A stretch of 36,179 nucleotides of DNA from an uncultured Flavobacteriaceae bacterium (GCA_937936275.1 CALHCJ010000010.1:1-36179), one strand, 5' to 3'. Positions 7,814-16,054 are shown, counted from the stretch's first letter. Translations and numbers: made by a program. Notes: generated by a model not told the origin, from the sequence alone.

Positions 7814-8820
7814 ACGTATTTTTTATTCACCAAAACGTCAATTAAATCTATGATACGACTGCTATAGCCTGTTTCATTGTCATACCAACCAATGATTTTC
7901 ACCATTTTTCCTATCACGGACGTCATCTGTGAATCAAACGTACAAGAATAAGAACTATTGTTGATATCAATAGATACAATTGGGTCTTCCGTATAAAGAA
8001 GAACTTTTTTTAGTTCATTTTTCGAAATTCTTTCAAAAGTATCATTAATTTCTTGAATATTTGTAGGTCTTTTAACATTGAAAGTGATATCGGTAAGAGA
8101 CCCATTCGGTACAGGAACTCGAATTCCGCAGCCTCCAATTACATCCGCTAGTTCAGGAAAAATCTTCGTTAAGGCCTTTGCTGCGCCCGTCGTTGTGGGA
8201 ACTATTGACTGTGACGCTGCTCTTGCTCTTCTTAAATCATGATGGGGTTGATCGTGTAAACTTTGATCAGAAGTATAAGAATGAATAGTTGTAATATATG
8301 CTTGTTCAATACCACACAACTCGTTGATCACTTTGATCATTGGTGCCGCATTATTCGTTGTGCATGAAGCGTTTGAAATAATATCATCTGCTTTGGTGAT
8401 ATCATTTTCATTTATGCCATATACGATCATTTTGATATCATCATCTGCTGGCGGCACCGACAATATCACTTTTTTCGCACCATTTTTTATATGGTGTTTT
8501 AAAGCATCATGTGATTTGAATTTGCCAGAACATTCCACAACGATGTCTACTTTGTGATTCTGCCAGTTGATGGTTTCAGGTGAGGTTTCATTGGATAATG
8601 AAATAGATTTGCCATCTACGATAATATTGCCTTCTGAATAATTGATACCCTTCTTGAAAACACCATGTATACTATCATATTTTAAGAGATGAGATAGTGT
8701 TCTAGCATCAGCAAGATCATTTATAGCAACAACTTCTAGATGTGCTTGTTCACTTAAAAGACGAAATAAGGTGCGACCAATTCTCCCGAATCCATTTATG
8801 CCTATGGTTGTTATTTTCAT
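7810..8820 (-). CDS. gap: Type I glyceraldehyde-3-phosphate dehydrogenase
   Basis: This 336-residue enzyme interconverts glyceraldehyde-3-phosphate and 1,3-bisphosphoglycerate. It has the Rossmann NAD motif INGFGRIGR, the acidic residue in AINDLAD expected for NAD binding, catalytic C153 in ASCTTN, its partner H180, and the closing WYDNETGYSSR. The phosphate-loop region reads HSYTSDQSLHDQPHHDLRRA rather than the HSYTATQ...GGRGA of the main glycolytic enzymes. That places it with the GapB/Gap2/Epd-like branch, which often works in gluconeogenesis. The second GAPDH this predicts is not in the window. It sits 41 bases after lipA on the same strand and its TGA overlaps the TTG start of the hybrid kinase. 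A strict NAD or NADP preference cannot be read safely. Confidence 0.93.
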   Translation of the reverse strand: MKITTIGINGFGRIGRTLFRLLSEQAHLEVVAINDLADARTLSHLLKYDSIHGVFKKGINYSEGNIIVDGKSISLSNETSPETINWQNHKVDIVVECSGKFKSHDALKHHIKNGAKKVILSVPPADDDIKMIVYGINENDITKADDIISNASCTTNNAAPMIKVINELCGIEQAYITTIHSYTSDQSLHDQPHHDLRRARAASQSIVPTTTGAAKALTKIFPELADVIGGCGIRVPVPNGSLTDITFNVKRPTNIQEINDTFERISKNELKKVLLYTEDPIVSIDINNSSYSCTFDSQMTSVIGKMVKIIGWYDNETGYSSRIIDLIDVLVNKKYV

Positions 8821-8861
8821 ACATATAATGTTTAAGGAAGGAAAAACTAAAAGAATTTTAG

Positions 8862-9734
8862 CTAGTGGATATGCTTATGAGCTTTGTAGGAAGAGCGAAC
8901 CAATGCACCACTTTCCACATGACGGAATCCCATTTCGAGACCTAATTCTTCGTATTTTTTGAATTGCTCTGGTAAGATAAATTCCTTCACTGGTAGATGT
9001 TTTTTAGAGGGCTGTAGGTATTGACCAATGGTAACGACATCAACATTGGCTTTCCGAAGATCTTCCATAGTCTCAATGACTTCTTCTTCTAGCTCTCCTA
9101 AGCCTAACATGATACCTGATTTGGTTCGGTTTACGCCCTCTCCAAGGTATCTTAAAACTTCTAGGCTGCGTTCATATTTGGCCTGTATCCGTACTTCACG
9201 AGTAAGTCTTTTAACAGTTTCCATATTATGAGAAACCACCTCAGGTTGCACTTCTATTATGCGGTCTATATGACGTTCTATACCCTGAAAATCAGGAATC
9301 AAAGTCTCTAAAGTAGTTTCAGGATTCATTCGTCGAATGGCTTTCACCGTTTCTGCCCAAATGATGGAGCCCATATCTTTTAAGTCATCGCGATCTACAG
9401 AAGTAACCACAGCATGTTTAATTCCCATAATTTTAATGGAGCGTGCTACTTTTTCAGGTTCTGCCCAATCCACATCCTCAGGTCGTCCTGTTTTAACTCC
9501 ACAGAACCCACATGAACGGGTACAGACGTTTCCTAAAATCATAAATGTTGCGGTGCCTTCTCCCCAACATTCCCCCATATTAGGACAGCTGCCAGAGGTA
9601 CAGATGGTATGTAAATCGTATTTCTCTACAAGGCCTCTTAGTTGTGTGTATTTTTTACCTGTTGGAAGTTTTACACGCAACCACTTTGGCTTTCCTTTTG
9701 GGGGTAAAACACTATTTAGGGTATCTGAACTCAT
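8862..9734 (-). CDS. lipA: Lipoyl synthase
   Basis: This 290-residue radical-SAM enzyme inserts two sulfur atoms into protein-bound octanoyl groups to make lipoyl cofactor for pyruvate and 2-oxoglutarate dehydrogenases and the glycine cleavage system. Counted with one extra N-terminal residue, the auxiliary cluster cysteines are C46, C51 and C57 ([12 protein letters not shown]), the SAM-binding cluster is C72-x3-C76-x2-C79 (CTRSCGFC), and the conserved C-terminal RSSY is present. The chosen start is the ATG at 9734; a GTG immediately before it (9737) would add one residue. A TATATTTG box at 9749-9756 suggests its own promoter with a leader of only about 11 bases. lipB is not in the window. 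Confidence 0.97.
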   Translation of the reverse strand: MSSDTLNSVLPPKGKPKWLRVKLPTGKKYTQLRGLVEKYDLHTICTSGSCPNMGECWGEGTATFMILGNVCTRSCGFCGVKTGRPEDVDWAEPEKVARSIKIMGIKHAVVTSVDRDDLKDMGSIIWAETVKAIRRMNPETTLETLIPDFQGIERHIDRIIEVQPEVVSHNMETVKRLTREVRIQAKYERSLEVLRYLGEGVNRTKSGIMLGLGELEEEVIETMEDLRKANVDVVTIGQYLQPSKKHLPVKEFILPEQFKKYEELGLEMGFRHVESGALVRSSYKAHKHIH

Positions 9735-9748
9735 CACAATATTTTGTA

Positions 9749-9756
9749 CAAATATA
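9749..9756 (-). promoter_or_regulatory. -7 box TATATTTG for lipA
   Basis: This is an exact TAnnTTTG match on the minus strand. It ends 14 bases before the lipA ATG at 9734, which implies a very short leader. No TTG lies about 18 bases further upstream, so the promoter would be weak or activator-dependent. Confidence 0.4.
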
Positions 9757-9815
9757 CGAACTATTCAGAGGATATTTTGAAGGTTTTGCAAGCGAGATGA
9801 TGTGTTTAAAGATCG

Positions 9816-10376
9816 TTATAATTTTTTCCGAATGACCTCTGCCAGTAGTTTTTTTGCTCGTAATAGTTTAACTTTTACGTTGTTCATAGGCTCCCCAAGT
9901 TGTGTTGCAATATCTGAATAACTAAGCTCATTAAAAAAACGAAGATTGATTACTTCTTGGTAATGCGGTTTTAGTTTTTTGATATGTTCTAGGAGGGTTG
10001 CTAAATTTTGTTCTGTAATCAAGCGATCTTCCGCAGTAGGGGCATCATCTAAAACTTTCTTTACGGCTTCATTACTACGCCACGCATCTAAAACATTTCG
10101 CTTGCGTTTTCGAACCAAATCAATATGAATATTCTTTGAAATAGTAATGAGCCAAGTTTTGAACTCGTATTCTTCTTTATAGGTATGAAGTTTATCGAAA
10201 GCTTTTGAAAAGGTTTGAATGGTAATGTCTTCTGCATCATTCTCGTTTTCAGTTCGTTTCAATTGAAAACCGTAAACGTCATTCCAAAACGTATCGAGCA
10301 AAGTACTAAAAGCGATTTGGCTTCCAGCCTTTGCTTTGATGATAGTGTCTTGAATAGTGTTTTCTATTTTATTCAA
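9816..10376 (-). CDS. ECF-type RNA polymerase sigma factor
   Basis: This is a 186-residue sigma-70 family factor with only regions 2 and 4. Region 2 covers roughly residues 25-95 (DVYGFQLKRTENENDAEDI, then FKTWLITISKNIHIDLVRK), and region 4 covers 125-180 with the helix-turn-helix LSYSDIATQLGEPMNNVKVK. The only usable start is a TTG at 10376: a stop lies two codons upstream and no ATG follows in the conserved part. It lies 40 bases after the small cysteine-rich membrane protein on the same strand and may share its transcript. No classical anti-sigma gene follows it, because lipA comes next on this strand with its own promoter box. What activates it is not visible. Confidence 0.92.
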   Translation of the reverse strand: MNKIENTIQDTIIKAKAGSQIAFSTLLDTFWNDVYGFQLKRTENENDAEDITIQTFSKAFDKLHTYKEEYEFKTWLITISKNIHIDLVRKRKRNVLDAWRSNEAVKKVLDDAPTAEDRLITEQNLATLLEHIKKLKPHYQEVINLRFFNELSYSDIATQLGEPMNNVKVKLLRAKKLLAEVIRKKL

Positions 10377-10417
10377 AAGCTAAATTTATAAATATTGACC
10401 TGTTTGTAGTCAAGGGC

Positions 10418-10627
10418 TTACTGCAGTTCAGGGGTACTGTCTTTTTGACAATCTTGTTCATTTGGTAGCTTACCGCACATTCCACAAGCTTCTCCATCTT
10501 GATTTAAAAAAGGACTTTGACTAGCACAAGTTCCTGCAAATTTTCCATCTTTTTTTGCCCAAATTTTTATCGCAATTCCGGCTATGGCTACTGCTAAAAG
10601 TCCAACTGTAAGTAATAAAAGCTTCAT
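10418..10627 (-). CDS. Small cysteine-rich membrane or secreted protein
   Basis: This 69-residue protein has an N-terminal hydrophobic segment (residues 3-22, LLLLTVGLLAVAIAGIAIKI) that is either an uncleaved anchor or a signal peptide. A compact tail follows with four cysteines: C34 in GTCASQSPF, a CxxC at 48-51 (ACGMC) and C60. The pattern could bind a metal ion or form disulfides. I recall short proteins with a GTCASQSPFLN...GEACGxCGK signature as widespread but uncharacterised in flavobacteria. It is followed after 40 bases by an ECF sigma factor gene on the same strand, so a regulatory link with that factor is possible but unproven. A TACCTTTG box at 10689-10696 lies about 60 bases upstream. 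Confidence 0.75.
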   Translation of the reverse strand: MKLLLLTVGLLAVAIAGIAIKIWAKKDGKFAGTCASQSPFLNQDGEACGMCGKLPNEQDCQKDSTPELQ

Positions 10628-10688
10628 TTGATCCTATTATTATTAAAATAGACGTAATTCGTTTGAGAAAATTACAACTGAATTAAAA

Positions 10689-10696
10689 CAAAGGTA
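10689..10696 (-). promoter_or_regulatory. -7 box TACCTTTG for the small membrane protein and ECF factor
   Basis: This is an exact TAnnTTTG match on the minus strand, about 60 bases before the ATG at 10627. Its upstream half lies in the terminator hairpin at 10704-10725, so the end of the anti-sigma gene's transcript and the start of this one are nearly superimposed. A weak TTTC stands in for the -33 element. Confidence 0.4.
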
Positions 10697-10703
10697 TAAA
10701 AAT

Positions 10704-10725
10704 AAAGCCCCGAAATAGGGGCTTT
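10704..10725 (-). terminator. Intrinsic terminator after the RskA-like gene
   Basis: AAAGCCCC (10704-10711) and GGGGCTTT (10718-10725) form a perfect 8-bp GC-rich stem with a six-base loop. On the minus strand it is followed by the T-rich ATTTTTA. It lies 24 bases past the stop of the anti-sigma gene. Confidence 0.75.
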
Positions 10726-10748
10726 CAAAATTTGTATGTTGTTATCTT

Positions 10749-11507
10749 TTAGTAGGTAATATTAGCAACAATATTTTCTACTGTTGGAACAGCATTTCCA
10801 CCTTGTGGTTCGATTGTGATGTAACTTACTGCTTTGTCTGCATATGGTAAGGCCATCAAATTACCTGAAGAACCTGCTTCTTTTAGAACTCCTAAATTTA
10901 CCATTTCACCATTAACTTCAGCCCACATTTGAAAACACTGATCTTCTGGTAAGTTGGGTAATTTACTCACATTAATGTAAGATAGCTTCTTAACAGGGTT
11001 TACATAAGCGACAGCTTTAAGTTCCTTCGCTTTTTTGTTACCGTTCACATTGTACTTTTTGGTGTTTTTGTTTTGGAGAACAATAAACTGATTTCGCATA
11101 TCATCTAACCCAGCCTCCATATCTTCTTTTAAAAGCTGAATTTGATTGGTAACCATTTCATTTTCTTGTTGTAAACTTTGATTTTGATCATAAAAAAAGT
11201 ACGATGCAGCAGCAAACAACAGTGCTGTAACACTTGCTGCAACAGCATATTGAAAGAATCTTTTTCTCCCAGCTTTTTCTCCTCTAATTCTAGAGATAAT
11301 TCGTTCTTTTAAACCTTCAGGAGTTTTTACTGCGTACATCTTAGCAAAAACTTCTAAATTTTCTTGTAACTCATCATATTCTTTAGTCACTTCAGGATAC
11401 ATGGCAATATATCGCTCTACCTGTAGCGTTTCTTCTTCCGTCGTATTGCCAAGTAAATATTTCTCTAAAAGATCAGTATCTAAAAATATACGTATTTTGT
11501 CTTTCAT
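10749..11507 (-). CDS. RskA-like anti-sigma factor (membrane)
   Basis: This is a 252-residue single-pass membrane protein. The cytoplasmic N-terminus (1-82) contains LEKYLLGNTTEEETLQVERY, the zinc-free anti-sigma helix pattern of RskA-type proteins. The membrane helix is at about 85-106 (FFQYAVAASVTALLFAAASY), followed by a coiled coil (about 108-150) and an outer RskA domain with CFQMWAEVNGEMVNLGVL and SYITIEPQGG. It should hold the ECF factor encoded just upstream inactive until the outer domain is cleaved or changed. The ATG at 11507 is chosen; a GTG at 11555 would overlap the sigma gene and add 16 poorly conserved residues. The gap to the sigma stop is 34 bases, so the pair is one operon, closed by a terminator at 10704-10725. 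Confidence 0.88.
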   Translation of the reverse strand: MKDKIRIFLDTDLLEKYLLGNTTEEETLQVERYIAMYPEVTKEYDELQENLEVFAKMYAVKTPEGLKERIISRIRGEKAGRKRFFQYAVAASVTALLFAAASYFFYDQNQSLQQENEMVTNQIQLLKEDMEAGLDDMRNQFIVLQNKNTKKYNVNGNKKAKELKAVAYVNPVKKLSYINVSKLPNLPEDQCFQMWAEVNGEMVNLGVLKEAGSSGNLMALPYADKAVSYITIEPQGGNAVPTVENIVANITY

Positions 11508-11541
11508 CTGTTTTGTATTTAAATTCCCTTGCGGGTTTGTG

Positions 11542-12108
11542 TCATAAAAACGCACTTAAAAAAAGTGCAATCATCGCCGTTGGATTATAAATTTTTCTCA
11601 ATTCACGTAGTCCGATTTTTAATCTTGATTTGATCGTTCCAAGGGGTATCTCTAACTCATCGCTAGCCTCTTGTTGCGTCATGCCTTGAAAAAAAAGTGC
11701 ATCAAGTACAATTTGATACTTTTCTTCTATTTTTTCTAAATTCTCACGTACGTCAAGTAAATCAGGTTTTGTTGTCTCAACACCTAAATTATATACGTCG
11801 GAAACATCTATTTGGATTTCCTTTGTTGTTTTAGTATTAACACTTCTTAATTTATCAATAGCAGTATTTCTCGTAATGCGAAACAACCACGTAAACAATT
11901 TTGCCTTCGATGGGTCGTAAGAATCTGATTTTTTCCAAATTTTCACAAAGCTTTCTTGTAAAACATCCTGAGCTAATTCATCATTGCGAACTACTTTGTG
12001 CGCAACACCGTATAGGGTGTCTCCGTAGTTTTCATACAACAAAGAAATAGCCTTCTCATTGCGCTCTTGAAGCAGCTCAACGATGTGTTTTTCTAGTAGT
12101 GTGCTCAT
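11542..12108 (-). CDS. ECF sigma factor (SigK-like, partner of RskA-like protein)
   Basis: This is a 188-residue sigma-70 family factor. Region 2 includes LYENYGDTLYGVAHKVV, ELAQDVLQESFVKIWKK and KLFTWLFRITRNTAIDKLR. Region 4 includes the helix-turn-helix MTQQEASDELEIPLGTIKSR. The ATG at 12108 fits the family start. It is followed by the RskA-like anti-sigma gene, the standard arrangement of SigK/RskA modules, so activity is probably controlled by release from the membrane. The 205-base region upstream shows no clear TAnnTTTG box, which could mean autoregulation from an ECF promoter that I cannot recognise. Neighbouring genes (murB, lipA) do not identify the signal. Confidence 0.93.
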   Translation of the reverse strand: MSTLLEKHIVELLQERNEKAISLLYENYGDTLYGVAHKVVRNDELAQDVLQESFVKIWKKSDSYDPSKAKLFTWLFRITRNTAIDKLRSVNTKTTKEIQIDVSDVYNLGVETTKPDLLDVRENLEKIEEKYQIVLDALFFQGMTQQEASDELEIPLGTIKSRLKIGLRELRKIYNPTAMIALFLSAFL

Positions 12109-12289
12109 AAAACAAGTTAGGTTCGGAAAAAAAATTCAGCTTGGGGCATCCAATTTAATTATCTCAACCGTATATAGGTAAACGCTAATTTATAAAATTG
12201 ATTGTTAAGTTAGGGTTTTAAAGATTTTAATTAGATAAATGTGTAGCTGGTAACTATACATTTAGTTTTTGGTTAGTTTGGTTTGGTAT

Positions 12290-12315
12290 AACCCTCGTTA
12301 TTTATAGCGAGGGTT
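12290..12315 (-). terminator. Hairpin at the end of murB
   Basis: AACCCTCGTTA (12290-12300) pairs with TAGCGAGGGTT (12305-12315), an 11-bp stem with one G-T pair and a TTTA loop that begins on the murB stop codon. The T-rich tail is on the plus-strand side (TTATTTT), not the minus side, so termination of murB is likely but not textbook. The rest of the 205-base gap to the sigma gene shows no other structure. Confidence 0.5.
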
Positions 12316-13330
12316 ATTTTATGATATTAACCTCAGGTGTTATTTTTATTCCAAATTTTTCTTCAACACTTGCCATAATTCTAAGAGCTAAATCAAGTAT
12401 TTCAGTGCCAGTTGCTCTGTCATGGTTGACCAACACTAAAGCTTGATTCTTATGAATGCCCGCATCGCCGAACCGTTTACCTTTGTAGCCACATTGTTCA
12501 ATAAGCCAGCCTGCGGGAACCTTATAAGCATCTTCTGATATTTTATAGAAAGGTGCATCAGCATGGCTCTTTTGAAATTTATTGAATTTAACTTTGGATA
12601 GAATAGGATTTTTAAAAAAACTTCCGCTGTTTCCCAATTCTGCTGGGTCGGGTAGTTTGCTTCTGCGGATTGCAATAACTGCATTTGAGATATCTTTTAT
12701 CGTTGGATCGTCAATCTGCTGTTCTTTCAAAGCAGCTTCAATCGCTCCATAAGATGTATTTAGCACATGATTTTTTTTTGTCAATTTGAAATTTACTGAA
12801 GTAATCACATATTGACCTTTACCTGCATTTTTAAAATAAGAGTCCCGATATCCGAATTGACAGGCATCTTTAGAAAAGGTTTTAATTTCTTGAGAGGTGA
12901 TGTGCATTGCTTCACAAGAGACAAAAGAATCCTTTAACTCTACACCATAAGCTCCAATATTCTGAATCGGCGCAGTACCAGTATTTCCGGGTATTAATGA
13001 CATATTTTCTAGACCACCATAGTCATGATCTAGGGTCCATAATACCATCTCATGCCAGTTTTCACCTGCCATGACCTTAACTATTACGGAGTTATCATCT
13101 TCGGAAATAACAGTTATTCCTTTGAGATTGATATGCAAAACCAGTGCATCAACATCGCAAGTAAGTAGCATATTGCTACCACCACTAATGATAAATTTTC
13201 TGGGATACTCTTCGAGGCGCAGCGCCTCCGCCAAATCATCCAAAGAATTAATTTCGCAGAAATACTTCGCAGTTGCGGAAATACCAAAGGTATTGTATGC
13301 TTTTAGGCACTTATTTCGTTGAATGATCAT
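12314..13330 (-). CDS. murB: UDP-N-acetylenolpyruvoylglucosamine reductase
   Basis: This is a 338-residue flavoenzyme that reduces UDP-GlcNAc-enolpyruvate with NADPH to UDP-MurNAc, the second committed step of peptidoglycan synthesis. It has YNTFGI at the N-terminus, the FAD-binding segments IISGGSNMLL and IPGNTGTAPIQNIGAYG, GYRDSYFK, the catalytic SGSFFKNP motif (serine proton donor) and the closing ITPEVNII with the conserved glutamate. The long form with the Tyr loop region marks a type I MurB. Its ATG shares one base with the stop of the aminotransferase gene (TAATG), so the two are probably translationally coupled. The product acts in the cytosol. Confidence 0.96.
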   Translation of the reverse strand: MIIQRNKCLKAYNTFGISATAKYFCEINSLDDLAEALRLEEYPRKFIISGGSNMLLTCDVDALVLHINLKGITVISEDDNSVIVKVMAGENWHEMVLWTLDHDYGGLENMSLIPGNTGTAPIQNIGAYGVELKDSFVSCEAMHITSQEIKTFSKDACQFGYRDSYFKNAGKGQYVITSVNFKLTKKNHVLNTSYGAIEAALKEQQIDDPTIKDISNAVIAIRRSKLPDPAELGNSGSFFKNPILSKVKFNKFQKSHADAPFYKISEDAYKVPAGWLIEQCGYKGKRFGDAGIHKNQALVLVNHDRATGTEILDLALRIMASVEEKFGIKITPEVNIIK

Positions 13331-14520
13331 TACCCTATATAACTCTTAAGGGCTTCCTTTAGTATGTTCACAGCACGCTTTAAGCTTTCTTTTTCAAGTA
13401 CATATGCGATTCTTATTTGATTTTTACCCAAACCTTTTGTTGCATAGAAACCTCCTGCCGGTGCTACCATGACGGTTTCATTATCAACACGAAAATCTTC
13501 TAAAAGCCATTGTGCGAAATCTTCAGCATCTGCAATGGGTAGCTCAGCAATACAGTAAAAAGCACCTTGCGGCTTTGCTACTCGCACACCATCTATTTTT
13601 TCTAACTCTTCAATCAAAAGATTACGTCGACCAACATATTCGGTTTTAACATCGTCGAAGTAACTTTGTGGTGTTTCTAATGCCGCTTCACTTGCGATTT
13701 GCGCATAGGTTGGCGGAGACAATCGTGCTTGAGCAAATTTCATTGCAGTTTTGATCAGGTTTTTATTTTTAGAAACCAAACAACCGATTCTTGCACCGCA
13801 CATGCTATACCTCTTTGAAACTGAATCTACTATAATTGCATGTTCATCAAGCCCATCTTCCTGTAAAATAGAGTAGTGCTCAGCTCCGTCATAGGTAAAT
13901 TCACGATAAACTTCATCAGCCACTAAAAAAAGATCATGTTTTTTTACCATTTTGGCCAGATCTTCTATTTCTTCATTACTGTACAGATATCCAGTAGGAT
14001 TTCCTGGATTACATATTAAAATCGCTTTGGTTTTTGTAGTGATTAACTTTTCGAACTCTTCGATAGGAGGTAAGGCAAAGTTATCTTCAATTCGAGATAT
14101 AACAGGAACTACATTCACCCCCGAGCCCCTGGCAAATCCATTATAGTTCGCATAAAATGGCTCGGGAATAATTACTTCATCTCCAGCATCGGCAATGCTT
14201 CCCATGACAAATGATAATGCTTCAGAACCGCCTGTGGTTACAATAATATCTTCAGGACTAACATGAATATCATTCTTATCATAGTATGCGGCAAGTTTGG
14301 TGCGATAGGTTTCCGATCCTTCCGTTATGCTGTATGCCAACACTTCGAGGTCATTATTTTTTACCGCATCTAAAGCAACTTGAGGTGTTTTAATATCGGG
14401 TTGACCAATATTTAAATGTAATACCTTAGCGCCCCTTTTTTTAGCTGCTTCAGCAAAAGGCACAAGTTTACGTATGGGCGATTCGGGCATATTCAGCCCT
14501 TTTTGAGATACTAATGGCAT
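13330..14520 (-). CDS. PLP-dependent aminotransferase, class I/II (aspartate aminotransferase-like)
   Basis: This 396-residue fold-type I aminotransferase has the start LNIGQPDIKTP, the glycine-rich TTGGSEAL, NPGNPTG (171-177), ADEVY with the pyridine-pairing D202, the PLP lysine K236 in SVSKRYSMCGARIG, and the C-terminal IRIAYVLE carrying the substrate arginine. The sequence type fits the Bacteroidota enzymes annotated as aspartate or broad aromatic/aspartate aminotransferases; the actual amino donor cannot be fixed from sequence. The gene is first in a two-gene unit with murB (TAATG junction). The link may be only transcriptional convenience. The ATG at 14520 is the natural start. The 149 bases upstream separate it from the divergent protease gene. 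Confidence 0.9.
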   Translation of the reverse strand: MPLVSQKGLNMPESPIRKLVPFAEAAKKRGAKVLHLNIGQPDIKTPQVALDAVKNNDLEVLAYSITEGSETYRTKLAAYYDKNDIHVSPEDIIVTTGGSEALSFVMGSIADAGDEVIIPEPFYANYNGFARGSGVNVVPVISRIEDNFALPPIEEFEKLITTKTKAILICNPGNPTGYLYSNEEIEDLAKMVKKHDLFLVADEVYREFTYDGAEHYSILQEDGLDEHAIIVDSVSKRYSMCGARIGCLVSKNKNLIKTAMKFAQARLSPPTYAQIASEAALETPQSYFDDVKTEYVGRRNLLIEELEKIDGVRVAKPQGAFYCIAELPIADAEDFAQWLLEDFRVDNETVMVAPAGGFYATKGLGKNQIRIAYVLEKESLKRAVNILKEALKSYIG

Positions 14521-14669
14521 TTGAATATATTTTAAACAAAAATCGACAATCCTGATGGAGTAGGCAATAGCAAAGAATTCATTTTATTGCCTTGCTAAAA
14601 TGTTAAAACAAACATATTCTTTTAAATATATTGTAACTTAAAGAACAAAATTCTTTAAAAATCAATTCG

Positions 14670-16010
14670 TTGCGTAACAGAATCTTACATATCACTCTTT
14701 TTCTGTGCTGCTTTGCGTTTATAACGTCAGCGCAAAATTTTGATTTGCCAGATGGTCAGAAATACCAAAAAGTAAAATTTCAGCTGATTAATAATCTTAT
14801 GGTTATTCCCTTAGAAGTAAATGGAACTGAACTTTCATTTATTCTTGATTCGGGTGTAAGCACCCCTCTACTTTTCAATATCTCTGAACAAGATTCCATT
14901 CAAATCAATAAGGTTTCACAAGTGACGGTTCGTGGACTTGGTGATGGCGAACCTATACAGGCATTAAGTTCAAGAAATAATATATTTCGATTGGGTTCGG
15001 TTGTAAATCAAAATCAAGATTTGTATGTGGTTTTAGATGAAACTCTTAACTTCTCTCCGTCACTGGGCATACCAGTACATGGTATAATAGGGTATGACTT
15101 GTTTCGTGATTTTGTCGTTGAGATTAATTACAATGCTCAACACGTAAAATTTTATAATCCTGAATTGTACCACAGCAAAAGGGATAAGAAGAGTCAAACA
15201 TTACCCATATCAATTTTAAAGAAAAAGGCTTATGTTAATGGCTCGGTAGTTTTAAAAGATACCGAAGAGGTGCCTATTCGAATGCTTTTGGATACTGGAA
15301 GCAGCGATGCGATATGGCTCTTTGAAAATGAGGCTATTGGTATTCCAGATAACAACTACGTAGATTTTTTAGGAAGAGGTCTTGGGGGTGATGTTTTTGG
15401 TAAGCGCACGAAAGTACGCAGCATCAAAATTGGAAATTTTATTATTGAAGATGCTAAAACAGCATTTCCTGATATAACGTCTTTTAAAGGAATTAAGAGT
15501 TTAGGTGATAGAAATGGAAGTCTAGGTGGTGAAGTTTTAAAACGATTTAATTTTGTCTTTGATTATCAAAACAAAACCGTTACGCTTCGAAAAAACGGTA
15601 ATTTCAAAATGCCATTTCATTATAATTTAAGTGGAATAGATCTTCAACATAATGGCGTTAGATACATTACTGAAAGTATTGCCGATCCAAATGGGATTGT
15701 GAAAAAAAATGAATCCGTTACCTACAGTAATGTTCAAATTTTAATGGAGAATCAAACGCGTCTGAGTTTAGTCCCTGAAATTATAGTTTCTGGTATCAGA
15801 GCTGGAAGTCCTGCTGAAGGAGCTGGTTTGCAAGAGGGCGATGTAATTCTTGCAGTAAATGGAAAAAGTGTTCATACCTATAAGTTGCAACAAATTCTTC
15901 AAATGTTGAATGCAAAAAAAGGAAAACGGATTAGAGTGCTGATTGAACGCGCCAATGCTGATAAAGTTCTTACGTATGTTGTAAAAGATGTATTCAAAGA
16001 AAAACCCTGA
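14670..16010 (+). CDS. Exported retropepsin-like aspartyl protease with PDZ domain
   Basis: This 446-residue protein has a signal peptide (ILHITLFLCCFAFITSAQ). Two retropepsin-like halves follow: the first with FILDSGVSTPLLF (D60-S-G) and the second with MLLDTGSSDAIW (D208-T-G), each with a later hydrophobic GYDLFRDF or GGEVLKRFNF segment. A C-terminal PDZ domain spans about 370-430 (SGIRAGSPAEGAGLQEGDVI). It probably works in the periplasm or on the cell surface. The first half carries DSG instead of DTG, which other retropepsins tolerate. The only start that includes the signal peptide is a TTG at 14670; the first downstream ATG would remove it. A hairpin at 16003-16028 overlaps its stop codon. 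The substrate is unknown. Confidence 0.88.
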   Translation: MRNRILHITLFLCCFAFITSAQNFDLPDGQKYQKVKFQLINNLMVIPLEVNGTELSFILDSGVSTPLLFNISEQDSIQINKVSQVTVRGLGDGEPIQALSSRNNIFRLGSVVNQNQDLYVVLDETLNFSPSLGIPVHGIIGYDLFRDFVVEINYNAQHVKFYNPELYHSKRDKKSQTLPISILKKKAYVNGSVVLKDTEEVPIRMLLDTGSSDAIWLFENEAIGIPDNNYVDFLGRGLGGDVFGKRTKVRSIKIGNFIIEDAKTAFPDITSFKGIKSLGDRNGSLGGEVLKRFNFVFDYQNKTVTLRKNGNFKMPFHYNLSGIDLQHNGVRYITESIADPNGIVKKNESVTYSNVQILMENQTRLSLVPEIIVSGIRAGSPAEGAGLQEGDVILAVNGKSVHTYKLQQILQMLNAKKGKRIRVLIERANADKVLTYVVKDVFKEKP

Positions 16011-16028
16011 AAGTTTGCTTTCAGGGTT
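16003..16028 (+). terminator. Hairpin overlapping the protease stop codon
   Basis: AACCCTGAAAG (16003-16013) and CTTTCAGGGTT (16018-16028) form a perfect 11-bp stem with a TTTG loop, starting inside the last codons of the protease gene. The tail (CTTACAATTT) is only weakly T-rich. It sits between two convergent genes and may serve both. Confidence 0.6.
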
Positions 16029-16054
16029 CTTACAATTTATGATATCGGAAAGTA

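Noticed and set aside
9337-9780. 147-codon plus-strand frame
   Set aside because: It is antisense to the strongly conserved lipA gene, including its iron-sulfur cysteines, and has no domain of its own.
11508-11555. GTG start extending the anti-sigma factor by 16 residues
   Set aside because: It would overlap the sigma gene and add residues unlike the family; the ATG at 11507 starts at the expected place.
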